DNA of 64,000 bases from Byssothecium circinans (GCA_010015675.1 ML976999.1:620059-684058), one strand, 5' to 3'; counted from the stretch's first letter, positions 48,453 through 61,581 are shown. A program made the numbers and translations. The notes: generated by a model not told the origin, from the letters alone.

Positions 48453-48499
48453 TCGCTCCGCAAATTCTAATTCCCTTTTACGAAAATTGGAAGGATCTT
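48453..48499 (+). repeat. Helitron 3' end: internal inverted repeat and terminal hairpin
   Basis: TCGCTCCGCAAA (48,453-48,464) is followed by an imperfect hairpin: TTCC-C-TTTT, loop ACG, AAAA-TT-GGAA (48,471-48,492). The last seven bases are GGATCTT. The arrangement matches a Helitron2-type 3' end; it does not show the canonical CTRR terminus. Confidence 0.65.
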
Positions 48500-50669
48500 A
48501 TTTATCCTCTACTCTTACCCTTTTATAGTTCTAAACTGTTCCTAATAGTTTAGAACTAACCTAGTTTACTATAGAACTAAACTATATAGTACTACCCTTC
48601 TAAAGATACTTATATTTATATATTTTAGGCTTAGTTACTACTATAAGTTGCTGTTTAAGCTCTTTAATACGCGCCTTTATAAGCGCAGTATTATGCAGCA
48701 CTAATTTAGTACCTTTAATAAGCTATAAAAGCCTATCCTACGCTATTTATAGTAATTAAGTAATAAAATTATATATAAACTTTAACTATAAGCTAAATTC
48801 GCGTATATTACTTAGAGTCCTTAATAACTATAGCGTCTCTAGTAGTAAGGGTCCTAGTAGAGTACGTATATATATATTAAGGTAATTAAGTACTACCTAC
48901 GCGTTTAGAGGGACTAGCCTTATTACCTTAAAAGCCTTTTAATAGTTCTAAACTATAAATACACTTAAAAACACGTCTTTAAAGGCTAGTAAGAACGCTT
49001 CCTTATTAATATAAAAAACGCGCTATTACGCTAAGCCCTAAATAATATTAGAGTACTTGCGCTTAAGCAGCGAGAATAACACTATATTAAGTAGCTAGAG
49101 GATATGTAACGAGTATAGTAGTATATAGAGCGTAAGGATCTTATTATTATAATAATAATCCTTAAAATCTTAATTAAGGTAGCTTTTATAGCTATCTAAA
49201 ATTAGCAACTAATAGACGCTAACAGTTCTTACCTTTATATGCGTGTTAAAGTGCTTTAACTATATAAGACTAAGCTTATTAGTTGTCTATCTATTCTCTA
49301 AGACTAAGAGCTTCTAATTATATAGTGTATTAGCTTCCTAGTATTATAAAAAGATATAGACGCATCCTTTATATATAATAAATAGTAAGGTAAATATACT
49401 ATTTAAATATATACTCTAGATATCTATTACCTACTCCTTATCGCTTAGCTAAACTATTGTAGGCCTTTCTCGCTTCTCTAAGCTAGTAACTACTTTTATA
49501 GAGCTAATAATACCTCTCTAAAAGCTAGTCTTATTAAAGTTATATATATAATTATTGTGTACGCTATACTTTGCTTTAGTATCCTATATAAGCTTAAACT
49601 ACGCGCTAACTACCTTAGGATCTTCCTATAGTGCCTTTTAATAGTCCTTTAAATAGTTCTAAACTATTTATAACTATTCTAAATAGTCTATAAACTATGC
49701 TACCTAGTTAATACCTACTTTCTTACTACCTTACTTACGTAGTAGTTTATTTACTATATCTAACACTTCGCCTAATATAGGCGAAAATCCTTACAAATTA
49801 AGGTTAAAGATATATTAGATAAGCGTATCCTCTTTAGTTAAGGATAGTTTTAAACAGTTTAGTACTGTTATTAGGCAAAAGGTAATTCTGTTAAGGTAGT
49901 TAGAGAGGCTCTAATAGCGGACGTTAAATACTACTATAGCGCATTAGAGGCTTATAAATTAGCCTAAATAGTAAGCTTAAAGGGCAAGCTTAATTCTACC
50001 CTCTTATTAAATAAGTATCGCGTTTAGTAGTGGAGGTATTTCGTAATAAGTATAGTATTAGTATTGCTAAGGAAAAGTAGCTATCTTAGTAGTTTAGCTA
50101 TCTTAGTAGTAGAATGCGTTACTATTAAAGTAGCTACCTTATTAAAGTAGCTACTTTTCCTTAGTAATACTAATACTATACTTATTATAAAATACCTTAA
50201 CTAATAAATATAATACTTATTTAATAAGAAGGTAGGATTAAGCTTACCCTTTAAGCTTACTATTTAGGCTAATTTATAGGCCTTTAACGCACTACTAAGG
50301 CTTTTAATATTTATTATTAGAGACTCTTTATATACCTTAATAGAATTACCTTTTAACTAATAATAGTACTAAACTATTTAAAACTATCCTTAACTAAAGA
50401 GGATATACTTATATAATATATCCTTAACCATAATTTGCAAGGATTTACGCCTATATTAGGTAAAGTGTTAGATATAGCAAATAAACTATTAGGTAAGTAA
50501 AGTAGAAAAAAGGTTAGTAATAACTAGGTAGAATAGTTTATAAACTATTTAGAACTATTATAAATAGCCTAAAACTATTTAAAAGACTATTAAAGAGTTC
50601 TATAAGAAGATCCTAAGGTAATTTGCACGTAGTTTAAGCTTATATAGAAGACTAAAGTAAAGTATAGTA

Positions 50670-51746
50670 ACGTATTCTACAATCGAGCTGGCCAAACCAT
50701 CGAGCCGGCCACTTTTGCTTGGCAAGGAAAATCAAACTGTATTATCTTAATAACAATTTAAATATAAAAGCTATTAAGCTGAAAATTTAAATATAGATAT
50801 ATATAATATAGAATAAAAGGATTATTGAAAAATATTCTAGGATTTCTAATAGCTTAGTAAGCTATATAGGTATAGAGAATACTAGGCTACTTTTAGTATA
50901 TAGCGTATAAATACCTACTAAACTAGCTAAATAAGCTATAATAACTTTAGAGCTAGTTTATATATATATAATACACCTATTAGCACTAAAATTATAGCGT
51001 GCAGCCTTGACCTATTAGAGAATTAGCGTAGGGAAGGTAGAAATTCCTAAAATTAGAAAACTATAATTAAATATTTTATCTAGCTAGATATCCTTAGTTA
51101 TTTTCTTTTAATAAACTTTATATATATATATATATAATAGTAATATAAATAGTTAGCTATAAAAGATTAGCTTATATAAGCTTTATAATAAGGCAGTGTC
51201 TAAATTTTCTAAAAACCTATACTTCCTAAGCTAGATCTTTTAGTTTTAGAGGTATTTACTTAATTTAAACTTTATATATAGCTTTATTTAGTATATACTA
51301 TCTTCCTCCTAAGAAGAAAGTAGAGATATCTAATATATATAACTTTATTTAAAAGATTTTCTATTTTTTCTTACCCTCTACCTTATACCTACTATTATAG
51401 TATTAAATCTAGGCTGCATGCTATAATAACTTAATAGCAACTAACTAATATACTAACAAGTAAGTTCTAAAAGTTATATAGTATATTACTAACATTTAGC
51501 TATTAATCTATAGTATAAGGTAGGCTTTAGCTGCTAATATTTTATAGGTTAATAACTATTTTATTACGTAAGCTAAGGCAATAAATATTTAATAGCTATT
51601 AGGTTATATATATATCTATCTAGGTTTAAAATTTTAAAAGAAAATATTAAGGTTTAGCTTTGTTATTAAGATAATATGGTTTGATTTTCCTTGCCAAGCA
51701 AAAGTGGCCGGCTCGATGGTTTGGCAGGCTCAATGGTGGAATACGT
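50670..51746. mobile_element. Nonautonomous long-TIR element 1 (Tc1/mariner-type target)
   Basis: ACGTATTC...GAATACGT, flanked by TA on both sides. The terminal inverted repeats are long (about 80 bp, including GGCCACTTTTGCTTGGCAAG and its inverse). The internal DNA is A+T-rich with no coding trace. It interrupts element B. Internal sequence is shared with elements 2 and 3. Confidence 0.85.
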
Positions 51747-52177
51747 TATATATAATAATAATATATATAACTTTAATAAAACTAGCTTTTAGATAGGTAT
51801 TATTAGCTCTATAAAAGTAGTTACTAGCTTAGAGAAGTGAGAAAGGCCTACAATAGTTTAGCTAGGCGATAAGGAGTAGGTAATAGATATCTAGAGTATA
51901 TATTTAAATAGTATATTTACCCTACTATTTATTATATATAAAGGACGCGTCTATATCTCTTTATAGTATTAGGAAGCTAATATACTATATAATTAAAAGC
52001 TCTTAGTCTTAAAGAATAGATAGATAAATAATAAGCTTAGTCTTGTATAGTTAAAGCACTTTAACGCGCATATAAAGGTAGGAACTATTAGCGTCTATTA
52101 GTTACTAATTTTAGATAGCTATAAAAGCTACCTAAATTAGGAGTTTAAGGATTATTATATTAATAATAAGATCCTTA

Positions 52178-53231
52178 ACGTATTCTACTACTGAGCGCGC
52201 CACACTACCAAGCGCGCTAGAATTTCTTGGCAATGAAAATCAAATAGTATTATCTTAATAACAAAGCTAAACCTTAATATTTTCTTTTAAAACTTTAAAC
52301 CTAGATAGATATATATATAATCTAGTAGGTATTAAATTTATATAGCTATAGCTTACGTAATATAGTAGTTATTAGTAAGAGAAGAAATCTTAGGTAAAAC
52401 CTACCTTTACCTATAGATTAATAGCTAAACGTTACTAATAGGCTATATAACTTTTAAGACATACTTATTAGTATATTAGTTAGTAGCTATTAAGTTATTA
52501 TAGCATGCAGCCTAGATTTAACGCTATTATAGTAGGTGTAAGGTAGGGGGTAAGAAAAACTAAAAAATCTTCTAAATAAAGTTCTATATATTAGAAACCT
52601 ATAGTTTTTTCTATAAGAGGGAGATAGTATATACTAAATAAAGCTATATATAAGTTTAAAGTAAGTAATTACCTCTAAAACTAAAAGATCTAGCTTAGGA
52701 AGTATAGGTTTTTAAAAAAATATAAACACTGCTATATAATAAGGCTTATATAAGCTATTTTCTTATAGCTAACTATTTATATTACTTCTATATATATATA
52801 TAAAGTTTATTAAAAGAAAAAAGTAAGAATATCTAGCTAGATAAAATATTTATTTATAGTTTTCTAATTATAGGAATCTCTACCCTCTCTACGCTAATTC
52901 TCTAATAGGTCTAGGCTGCACGCTATAATTTTAGTGCTAATAAGTGTATTATATATATATAAACTAGCTCAAAAGTTATTATAACTTATTTAGCTAGTTT
53001 AGTAGGTATTTATACGCTATATACTAAAAGTAGCCTAGTGTTCTCTATACCTATATAGCTTACTAAGCTATTAGAAATCCTAGAATAGTTTTTTATAATC
53101 CTTTTTATCTATATTATATATATCTGTATTTAAAATTTCAGCTTAATAGCTTAAGTATTTAAATTATTATTAAAGGTTAAATCTTTGATTTTCCGCTAAG
53201 CAAATTTTAGCGCGCTCGGTAGTAGAATACG
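52178..53231. mobile_element. Nonautonomous long-TIR element 2
   Basis: Same family as element 1, in opposite internal orientation. Ends are ACGTATTCTACTACTGAGCG...CGGTAGTAGAATACGT with TA on both sides. It lies at the point where element B stops; the right half of B is not found after it. Confidence 0.8.
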
Positions 53232-53233
53232 TT

Positions 53234-53671
53234 AACGTAAAGCACCATCGAAGCGGCCACTTTTTGCTTGGCGGAAAATCAAACATTCAACCTTTAATAA
53301 CAATTTAAATACTAGAGCTATAAAGCTGAAATTTTAAATATAGATATATATAATATAGATAAAAAGGATTATAAAAAAATATTTTAGGATTTATAATAGC
53401 TTAGTTAGCTATATAAGTATAGAGAATACTAGGTTCGCTTAGGCTTTATACCCTACAACACCTAATAAACTAGCTAAATAAATTATAATAACTTTAGAGC
53501 TAGTTTATATCTATATAATACACCTATTAGTACTAAAATTATAGCGTACAGCCAAGACCTATTAGAGAATTAGCGTAGGGAGGGTAAAGATTCCTAAAAT
53601 TAAAAAAATATAAATAAATATATTATCTAGCTAGATATTCTTACTTTTTTTCTTTTAATAAACTTTATATA
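53234..53671. mobile_element. Nonautonomous long-TIR element 3 (left half only)
   Basis: Begins ACGTAAAGCACC directly after the TA that ends element 2. Its internal sequence matches elements 1 and 2 until it is cut at 53,671 by the insertion of copy C; the other half is not seen after C. Confidence 0.7.
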
Positions 53672-53673
53672 TA

Positions 53674-55524
53674 ACGTATTCTACTACTGAACCGCCTAAA
53701 CTACTAAATTACCTAAAATTCCTTAGCAACACTATTACTATCTTTAACGCGAAAATACCTTAACTATACTAATTAGAATGAGACTAACATAAAGGCAGGC
53801 TACAGCTTACCCTTGCTATATATAATAGAGGCTAATTTAACAGCTACTAACGTGCTGCTAAGGCCTTTAACGTCAAACATTACGTCCTATCTAAACGAGC
53901 TAGAGGAGTACCTTTTTAACTAGAAATAGTTCTAAATAGTTTAAAACTATCCTTGACTAAAGAAGAGACAATCGTCTAATATATCCTTAACCTTAATTCG
54001 CGAGGATTCGCGCCTACGTTAGGCGAAGTATTAGATATAGCGAATAAACTACTGCGCAAGCAGGGTAGTAACGAAGTAGGCATTAACTAGTTAGCATAGT
54101 TTATAAACTATTTAGAACTATTAAAGACAGCCTAGAACTATTTAAAGGACTATTAAAGAATACTATAGGAAGATCCTAAGGTAATTAGTATATAGTTTAA
54201 GCTTATAGAGGATACTAAAATTAAGTACAGCATATATAATAATAATATCTATAACTTTAATAAGACTAGCTTTTAGATAGGTATTATTAGTTCTATAAAA
54301 GTAGTCACTAGCTTATAGAGGCAAGCAAGGCCTACTATTATTTGGCTAGGTAATAAAGAATAGGTAACAGATATCTAAAGTATACGTTTAAATAGTGAAT
54401 ATACCCTACTATTTATTATCTATAAAGAACGCGTCTATATCTCTTTATAGTATTAGGAAGCTAATATACTACGCAATTAGAAGCTCTCTATCTTAGAGAA
54501 TAGATAGACAACTAATAAGCTTAGCCTCGCGTAGTTAAAGCATTTTAATACGCATACAAAGGATACTATAGTAGGCGTCTATTAGTTACTAATTTTAGAT
54601 AGCTATAAAAGCTACCTAAATTAAGATTTTAAGGATTATTATTAAGACAATAAGATCTTTACGCTTTATATACTAGTGTACTCGTTACACATCCTCTAGC
54701 TACTTAATCTAGTGTTATTCTCGCCGCTTAAGCGCAGGTACTCTAAGATTATTTAGGACTTAGCACGCTAACGCGTCTTTTACGTTAATAAGGAAGCGTT
54801 CTTACTAGCCTTTAGAGACGTGTTTAAAAGCGTGTTTATAGTTTAGAACTATTAAAAGGCCTTTAAGGCGTTAGGGCTAGTCCCTCTAAACGCGCAGGTA
54901 GTACTTAATTACCTTAATATGCGTATATATACCCTACTAGGACCCCTACTACTAGAGACGCTATAGTAATTAAGAACACTAAGTAATATACGCGAATTTA
55001 GCTTATAGTTAAAGTTTATACGTAATTCTATTACTCAATTACTACGAATAGCGTAGGGTGGGCTTTTGTAGCTTATTAAAGGTGCTAAGTTAGTGCTGCA
55101 TAGTACTACGCTTATAAAGTTACACATTAAAGAGTTTGAAAAGCAACTTAAAGTAATAACTAAGCGTAAAATACGCAAGCGCAAGTATATTTAGAAGGGT
55201 AGTACTATAGAGCATAGTCCTATAGTAGACTAGAATAGTTTTAAACTATTAAGAACTATTTAGAACTATAAGAGGGTAAGAGTAGAGGGTAAATATAAAG
55301 TATAATAACTAGGTATTTACTACTACAGTAACTACGGTAAGGCTAGGCATAACGCGAGAACGTGTTAAGTAGATAAAGAGGGTTCTTCTAAATTAGATGC
55401 TAGTACTTAGTATATTTTTTTAGATAGCGATACGGACGATAATAATAATAAAGTTAAGTAAGTTAGTATTGCTAAGGAATTTTAGGTAGTTTAGTAGTTT
55501 AGGCGGTTCAGTAGTAGAATACAT
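53674..55524 (+). mobile_element. Fot1/pogo-like element C, full length (1,851 bp), RIP-damaged
   Basis: Complete element with long TIRs (about 56 bp, starting ACGTATTCTACTACTGAACC; right end mirrors it, with GAATACAT) and TA duplications (53,672-53,673; 55,525-55,526). The transposase can be followed in plus orientation through many TAG/TAA codons. This copy sets the unbroken length used to test the nesting of element A. Confidence 0.88.
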
Positions 55525-55715
55525 TATATATTATTTACTTATTTATCTCTTACGCCTAAAAGCTAAATATATACTAAAAAAATACTAAGTCTATTAAGTC
55601 TACTAAGTAAGTCTAGGTAAAAGACTTAACTTACTTAATAAAAACTAGACTACTAACTTAGCTTACTTAGTAACGTAAAGTACTATTAAAGTAGCTACCT
55701 TATTAAAGTAACTAC

Positions 55716-55929
55716 TATTAGCTAGCCCTACCTTAGGAGTGTCCTTTAGTGTGGGTCCTTTTATAGGTTATAGTTAATTCTCCTTTTATTACGTGTGTGC
55801 TTGCACTTCTCTAGCCTAGTGCCTAGTTAGTGCTTCGCTTTATAGTATATAATTCCCTTGCTAGTAAATAATAATAGATTATTAATTCTATTATATACAT
55901 AAATATTCCTTTCTTAGCTATAATCTATA
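55716..55929 (+). repeat. 5' LTR of the copia element
   Basis: 214 bp, matching 61,368-61,581 with mainly C-to-T and G-to-A differences (for example TGTGTGC against TGCATGC). Confidence 0.85.
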
Positions 55930-57600
55930 GGTTATAAGCTCCTTATCTGCTATCTATAACTCTAATTTAATCCTACGCGTTTAAACTAGAGTTACTTAAT
56001 TAACGCGTAGTTCTTCCTTCTATTTTTACTCTAATTTTATCTTACGTTAAGCGTAAGGTATACGGCCTAGAGATACTTCCCTTATCTTACGTTAAATGCA
56101 AGTATATAACCTAGAGATACCCTACCTATTATAGCACCCCTAGATACGCACTAATAGTAACTGCCTAATAGCATGTTATACTTGCTAAGTATAAACTTAG
56201 CTAACATTACTAAATAGAATAAGTAGATACGTAATCTTGCTACTACTAAGTTTACTTTTTTAATCCTTAAAGGTTCTATACTACTAATATTTACTTTAGT
56301 AGATTTACGTACCTTTAAACTTAAGACTCTTACTATTTAACTAAATAAAATGTTAGCATAAATTAAAGCTACTATTACTAAGTAGAAGAGTATAATAAGC
56401 TAGTTTAACCTATTAATAAGGATGTCTACATTTAAAAGGAAACTAAAAATAAGGCTATTACTTAGTAGAATAAAAATAATATGCTTCTTTAGAAGACTAT
56501 TTTAGGTTTTATATATTAACTTTACTATGTAAGCTTACTCTTTTATAGCTCCTCTATAAAGATATATAACTTCTTTTTATCTTTATATAAAGGCAATACT
56601 ATTAATATTAAGCGTAAGGCTTAAGTATAGTTTGTTAACCTTTAAGCTAAAAGTTCTTCTAATATATAAGACTATATTAGACATTTTAAATAAGCTGTAG
56701 TATCCTTAGCTAATACTAGCATCTTTATTAAAACTCTACTTTTTAAGCCTATCTTAGAAATATATATTACTCCTTAAGAGTTAGTCTAAGGAATTTAATC
56801 TACTATAGACTTAGGTGTAAATAAAACTTTAGTTATCTACTTTCTATATAGCCTCTTATAGGCACTACCTAGTTAGGTAAAAGATTAATAGATAGACTAC
56901 TATTATAGACATTTATAGAAACTTAATAAACTTATAACGTTAACTATTATTCTTAATTATGTATCCTATAAGAAAGACAATCCTATTAAGCTTTTTAATA
57001 TTAGAGTAAAGAAAGAAGAAGAAGAATATATTAATAGGCGCTACTAGAATAACCTAAATACTAATAAAAACTATAATAATAATAGTAGTAGCCTTAGCTA
57101 GCAACCTAAACTTTTTAATAATACTATAGGAAACACTAATACTAATAACTAAAACTAACCTAAAGGTAGTAATAGTAGTGCATATAGTCCCTAGAAACTA
57201 AATCTTAATTATAAATATAAAGGCTATTTACCTAATACGTGTTAGTTACTTTACCCTAAACTTGTACTAGACTAGATTAAAGATAGAAAACCTAATCTAA
57301 ATCCCTATAGACCTAGTAATTAAGCTAACGCTAATCTTATAATAGTAAACCCTAATAACCTATAGCTAATGATTATTACCTTAAATATTTTTATAGTATA
57401 TGCTGTTATAGCTGCTGTTTCTACAAATATCCTCGAGAAAGCTATCTATGATAGCTAATACTATAATTAATACTGCTATAATATAGGTACTAATTATTTA
57501 GTAATTAATAATTAATTAAAGTTTATTAATATTAGACCTTCTACTTTTACAAAGGTCTCTAGTATTACTAGGGATTATTCTATTTAAGGATAAAGCATAG

Positions 57601-57758
57601 TATTGGACAGTAGAGACCTAAGAGCATGCAATACGAAAAGTAATCCATTGTGTGTCTAGTGGTGTAGCTTAGGAGAGGTAACTATATAGGCAGGAGCTAA
57701 CGCTAGGCTGGAATGGTACTAAACTGTCTAGAATAGTTAAGTACTGTTTAGTCTAACA
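57601..57758. mobile_element. Solo LTR, copy 3, inside the copia element
   Basis: 158 bp, TATTGGAC...GTCTAACA (TGTTGGAC...GTCCAACA after C-to-T/G-to-A change). Target duplication CATAG (57,596-57,600) and CATAA (57,759-57,763). Same family as 15,874 and 37,152. Confidence 0.88.
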
Positions 57759-60700
57759 CATAACTACTATTTTAGTTGCTAAGAAGAATAGTAATTATTT
57801 ACTCCTTTATTTACGTAACGTAATTCTTTACCCTAATCTAGCAATAAACGTTATTTCTTAAGCTCTATTTAAGAAAGCTAGTGCATACTATTACTTAGGT
57901 AAAGATGCTTTATTTAATATTAATAGTAAATCTAAACTTACTTATCTCTTAAAGATTAATAACATTCTAAACTTTCTAGTTATTAAAGATAAGTTATAAG
58001 CTACTATAGTACTAACTATTGCTTAACTATACACTACTTAATCCTCTTATAGTATTCTAGTAACTTTACGCTCTTTAGCTAAATAGTATTACATTCTTAG
58101 ATATGCTAGTATAGATTAGATATGTTACTTAGCTAATATAGTTAAAGGTATTTATCTATTAAACACTAAACCCTTTACTTATAAACTATATAGACTCTTT
58201 AAATCTATAGCTATTATCTTACGTTAACTATAGGATATCCCTCTTAGAATCCTTAGTATAATATACGTTAACCTAATTAGTCCTATTAAACTATTAGGAA
58301 CTAAGAATATCTTCTATATTATTATTATTACTAATAGTAAATCTTAATACTATTAGATCTTCTTTAGATCTAACTAACTAGCACTTACTACCTAGCTAAT
58401 AGAATTCTTCTATGCTATAAAGAATTAGTATAACCTTTTTATTAGTACTGTTTAATATAATAGCGCCTGTAAGTTTATTAGCTATAAGGTTAAATAATTC
58501 TATACTATAGAAGGTATAACTATTTAAGAGTTACCTCTATATTATTACTTTTAAAATAGTATTGCTAAGGCTACTAGCTTAATTACTAAGATAAAGGTTT
58601 AAATTTTACTTGCTATAGTTAATCTTCTACTCTCTCTTTAGCCTTATACTGCTAAGCGCTTAATTAATCTACTTAATAACATAGTATCTTCTTTAACCCT
58701 AGGTAAGACTCTAAATAAGGTATAGTTTACTAAAATTAGTGTACTTAATCCTTTACTTAATTTTACTTTCTTTTAAGCTTTTAGCTATACTAGATACGTT
58801 AATATTCCCCCTAAATATAAGGATTATGTTACTAGATAGAAATTTAATCCCTAAGCCTATAAGGGCTACTTTATTAGTATAGCTAGTAAATTAATATACT
58901 AGATATACTATCTAGATAATAATACTATATATTAATGAGCTTCTGTTAAGTTTAACCTATATAACGTACACTTTAAGATTAAGGCTAAGGTATCTTTTAA
59001 TAATAATACCCCTACTCTTTTACTTTTCTTAAACCTCTATCCTTTAGTCTATAAAGAGACTAATAAGTTTAAAAAGGATATTACTCTATATTAAGCAATT
59101 CTTAGCTCTATAGGTTTTCTACTCTTAGTAACTAATTATTTATCTTCCTTTACTTTTATAGATAAGTAAGAAGTTTCTTAACCTACTAATACTTTTAATA
59201 AATTATTAGTAATAACCTAGGAATCTGCTAGAAATCTAGGGGATAATTTAGAGGATATAGTTACCCCTAATATCTTAACTAGTATACCTAACTTTAATAG
59301 GCTAGATATTAATACTAAAGGTAACTACTAAATAGATTCCCCTTCTCTTTTACCTACTTGTTAAGCTGCATTACTAATTATACTTATCTCTTCTTAATTA
59401 GAGGCTATTAAGCGTACTTAGACTAGATAGATATTATAGTACCCTAACTAAGATATAAATATTAACTACCCTCTACCTAATTAACTAGACACTTCTTAAG
59501 TTTATTAACGTAATATTCTTCTAAAGAGAGCTAAGCGTACTTAACTCTAACTTACTTTTACTTTAGTAACCTTTAGTTATTACTTTATTTCTTTACTAAT
59601 ATTACCTACTTTACGTACCCTTCTTTTAAGCTTACTACTTCCTTCTTAAAACTATTAAGAGTTTATAAGATATCCTAAGTATAAGCAATTTTAAGGTGCT
59701 ATAAATACTAAGCTTAAATCCCTTATAGATATAAAGACCTAGCGTAAGGCTCTACCTAAAGAGATTATAACTTATATTAAGAATATTATTCCTAGCTAAT
59801 AAGTATAAGATTATAAAGATAATAGTTCTAGCTACTTATTAAAGTTTAAGGCGCGTATTATTACTTATAGTAACTTATAGTAGAAGCTAGACTTCTACTA
59901 GAGTATATATACCTATATTATTTATATAACTACTTTCTAAGCTATCTTTACTCTTATAACTCTATATAATCTAGAGCATAAGTAATATAATATTATTACA
60001 GCTTACTTAAACGCATACCTATAACTAAATAAGGTATAACTTATAAAAGTTTTACTTAGTTACTTAGCTACTAGTATAATTATATAACTACTCTAAAGTA
60101 TCTACAGTCTCTATAAGTCTATACTTTAATAGTATAATAATTTTAAGGTATTACTAAAGAATCTTAGCTTTACACTAATTAAAGCAGAACTATATATCTT
60201 TATTAATAGTACTAGTGCTATTATTATAGCTTATATAGATAATCTTATTTTTACTGCCCCTTCCCCTACTACTCTACAAATACTTAAGAAGCTCCTATTT
60301 AGCTAATATAAAATGCAGAATCTTAGGCCTCTTTCCTTTTATCTAGGTATAAAGATTAAATGTAATTAACCTAATAGAAAGCTTACTATTTCTATAATAT
60401 CTTATTTTAAGCGTCTAGTATCTAACTATTATATAGAGAACTCTAACTTAGTTTAAACTCTATTACCTACTACTATATTAAGTAAAGAACTCTCACATAC
60501 TTTAAATAGAAATCTAGATATAATTAAATATTACTAGTTACTAGTTACCTATCTACTTTATCTAATCTTAATCTACTAACCTAATTTAGTATAGTATGTT
60601 AACTATATAGCTTGCTTCTCTAGCAATCTAACTAAACATTAAATAGATTTGCTAAAGTAGTTAGTTTAATATATTAATACTTAGCCTAACCTTAGTATTA

Positions 60701-61367
60701 CCTATAATAGTAATAACTTTAAAGGCCTTATTAGTTATTATAACTTAGCCTTTAGTAGCACACCTAACTATAAGGTACTAGCTAGTTATTGTTTCTATCT
60801 TACTAGTAGCTTTATCTTATATAAAGCGTACTAATAGTAAATTATAACTACTTCTTTTATAAAAGCTAAGTTTATAGCTATAATGTATGCTATAAAGGAA
60901 GCTCTCTAGCTTTAATACCTTCTTACTTAACTTAGTTACTTTAAGAAAGAACTACTACTTATTAAATTACGCGTTAACTATAAACTAGCTATCTAAATAA
61001 TCTATAGTAAAGGATAATATGCTTATACTAAGTATATTAATATCTACTATTACTACGCTAAGTAAGAAGCTTGTAAAGGGCGTATTAATATTATACACGT
61101 TCCTAGAGTAGCTATAGTAGCTAATAGATTAATAAAGCCCTTAGGTAATACCTAATTCTATAGTTTCTTAAAATTTATTTAACTTTAGACTATGTTAGTT
61201 ACTTAATTAGTATTTAATTAGTTTAAAACTATTCTTTAATTTTATTTCTTTAGGTGTTTATTTCTTACTCTTTTAACACCCCTTATTTATCTTACTAGCT
61301 TCTTTTGTCCTTTGCATACCGAATATCTTATTAGAGTTATAACTCTAGGAGAATTAAGAGGAGGACA

Positions 61368-61581
61368 TGTTAGCTAGCCCTACCTTAGGAGTATCCCTTA
61401 GTGCGGGTCCTTTTATAGGTTATAGTTAATTCTCCTTTTATTACATGCATGCTTGCACTTCCTTAGCTTAGTGCCTAGTTAGTGCTTCGCCTTATAGTAT
61501 ATAGTTCCCTTGCTAGTAAATAGTAATAGATTATTAATTCTATTACATATATAAATATTCCCTTCCTAGCTATAATCTATA
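61368..61581 (+). repeat. 3' LTR of the copia element
   Basis: 214 bp, starts with an intact TG dinucleotide; preceded by the polypurine tract at about 61,355-61,365. Confidence 0.85.

Larger units (their letters stand above)
37607..48499 (+). mobile_element. Helitron-like (Helitron2-type) element carrying three genes
   Basis: Inserted in element A without a target duplication; exact ends are uncertain by one or two bases. TTTGCGGAGCGA lies at the 5' end (37,607-37,618). Its perfect 12-bp inverted copy lies not at the 3' end but 35 bp inside it (48,453-48,464), followed by a hairpin (48,471-48,492) and seven terminal bases. Asymmetric terminal inverted repeats of this kind are known from Helitron2-type elements. 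Inside are a Rep-helicase gene (plus), an unknown Lys-rich gene (minus) and a histone H3-like gene (plus), all damaged by RIP-type stops. Without the Tc1-type insertion the element is about 9.5 kb. Confidence 0.8.
37377..50119 (-). mobile_element. Fot1/pogo-like element A (minus), split by a Helitron
   Basis: Ends ACGTATTC...GAATGCGT are flanked by TA (37,375-37,376; 50,120-50,121). The left piece 37,377-37,606 and right piece 48,500-50,119 total 1,850 bp, against 1,851 bp for the uninterrupted copy C. Junction sequences match C and E when the intervening 10.9 kb is removed. The terminal repeats contain two subterminal AAGATRGCTA-type repeats. The transposase is on the minus strand and full of TAG/TAA codons. 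Confidence 0.85.
37367..52177 (+). mobile_element. Fot1/pogo-like element B (outermost, interrupted)
   Basis: Left end ATATAAAG (ACGTAAAG with CG changed to TA) after TA at 37,365-37,366. After only ten bases the element is interrupted at a TA by element A. It resumes at 50,122 with the matching TIR (CTATTAAAGTAGCTACC) and continues in plus orientation as a heavily stop-ridden pogo-type transposase to 50,667 and from 51,749 to about 52,175, around a nonautonomous insertion. The right half is missing where two further elements sit. Homology to copies C and E is clear line by line. Non-functional. Confidence 0.75.
55716..61581 (+). mobile_element. Ty1/copia-type LTR retrotransposon, both LTRs present, RIP-damaged
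   Basis: LTRs of 214 bp lie at 55,716-55,929 and 61,368-61,581. The right one starts TGTTAGCTAG, the left TATTAGCTAG (G to A). Both now end CTATA, probably from CTACA. The target duplication reads ACTAC on the left and GCTAC on the right. A polypurine tract (AAGAGGAGGA) lies just before the right LTR. Through hundreds of stops the interior follows gag-integrase-RT-RNaseH order. Readable pieces are a reverse transcriptase motif YIDNL (60,232-60,246; YVDDL-type), LSFYLGIKI after it, and the C-terminal RNase H region (ASYCFYLTSSFILYKA). The integrase-before-RT order is the copia type. The element carries a solo LTR insertion at 57,601. Confidence 0.85.

Noticed and set aside
37607..48499. Alternative reading of the 10.9-kb insert as a classical TIR DNA transposon
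   Set aside because: The 12-bp repeat is not at the 3' terminus, there is no target duplication, and the main gene is a Rep-helicase, not a DDE transposase.
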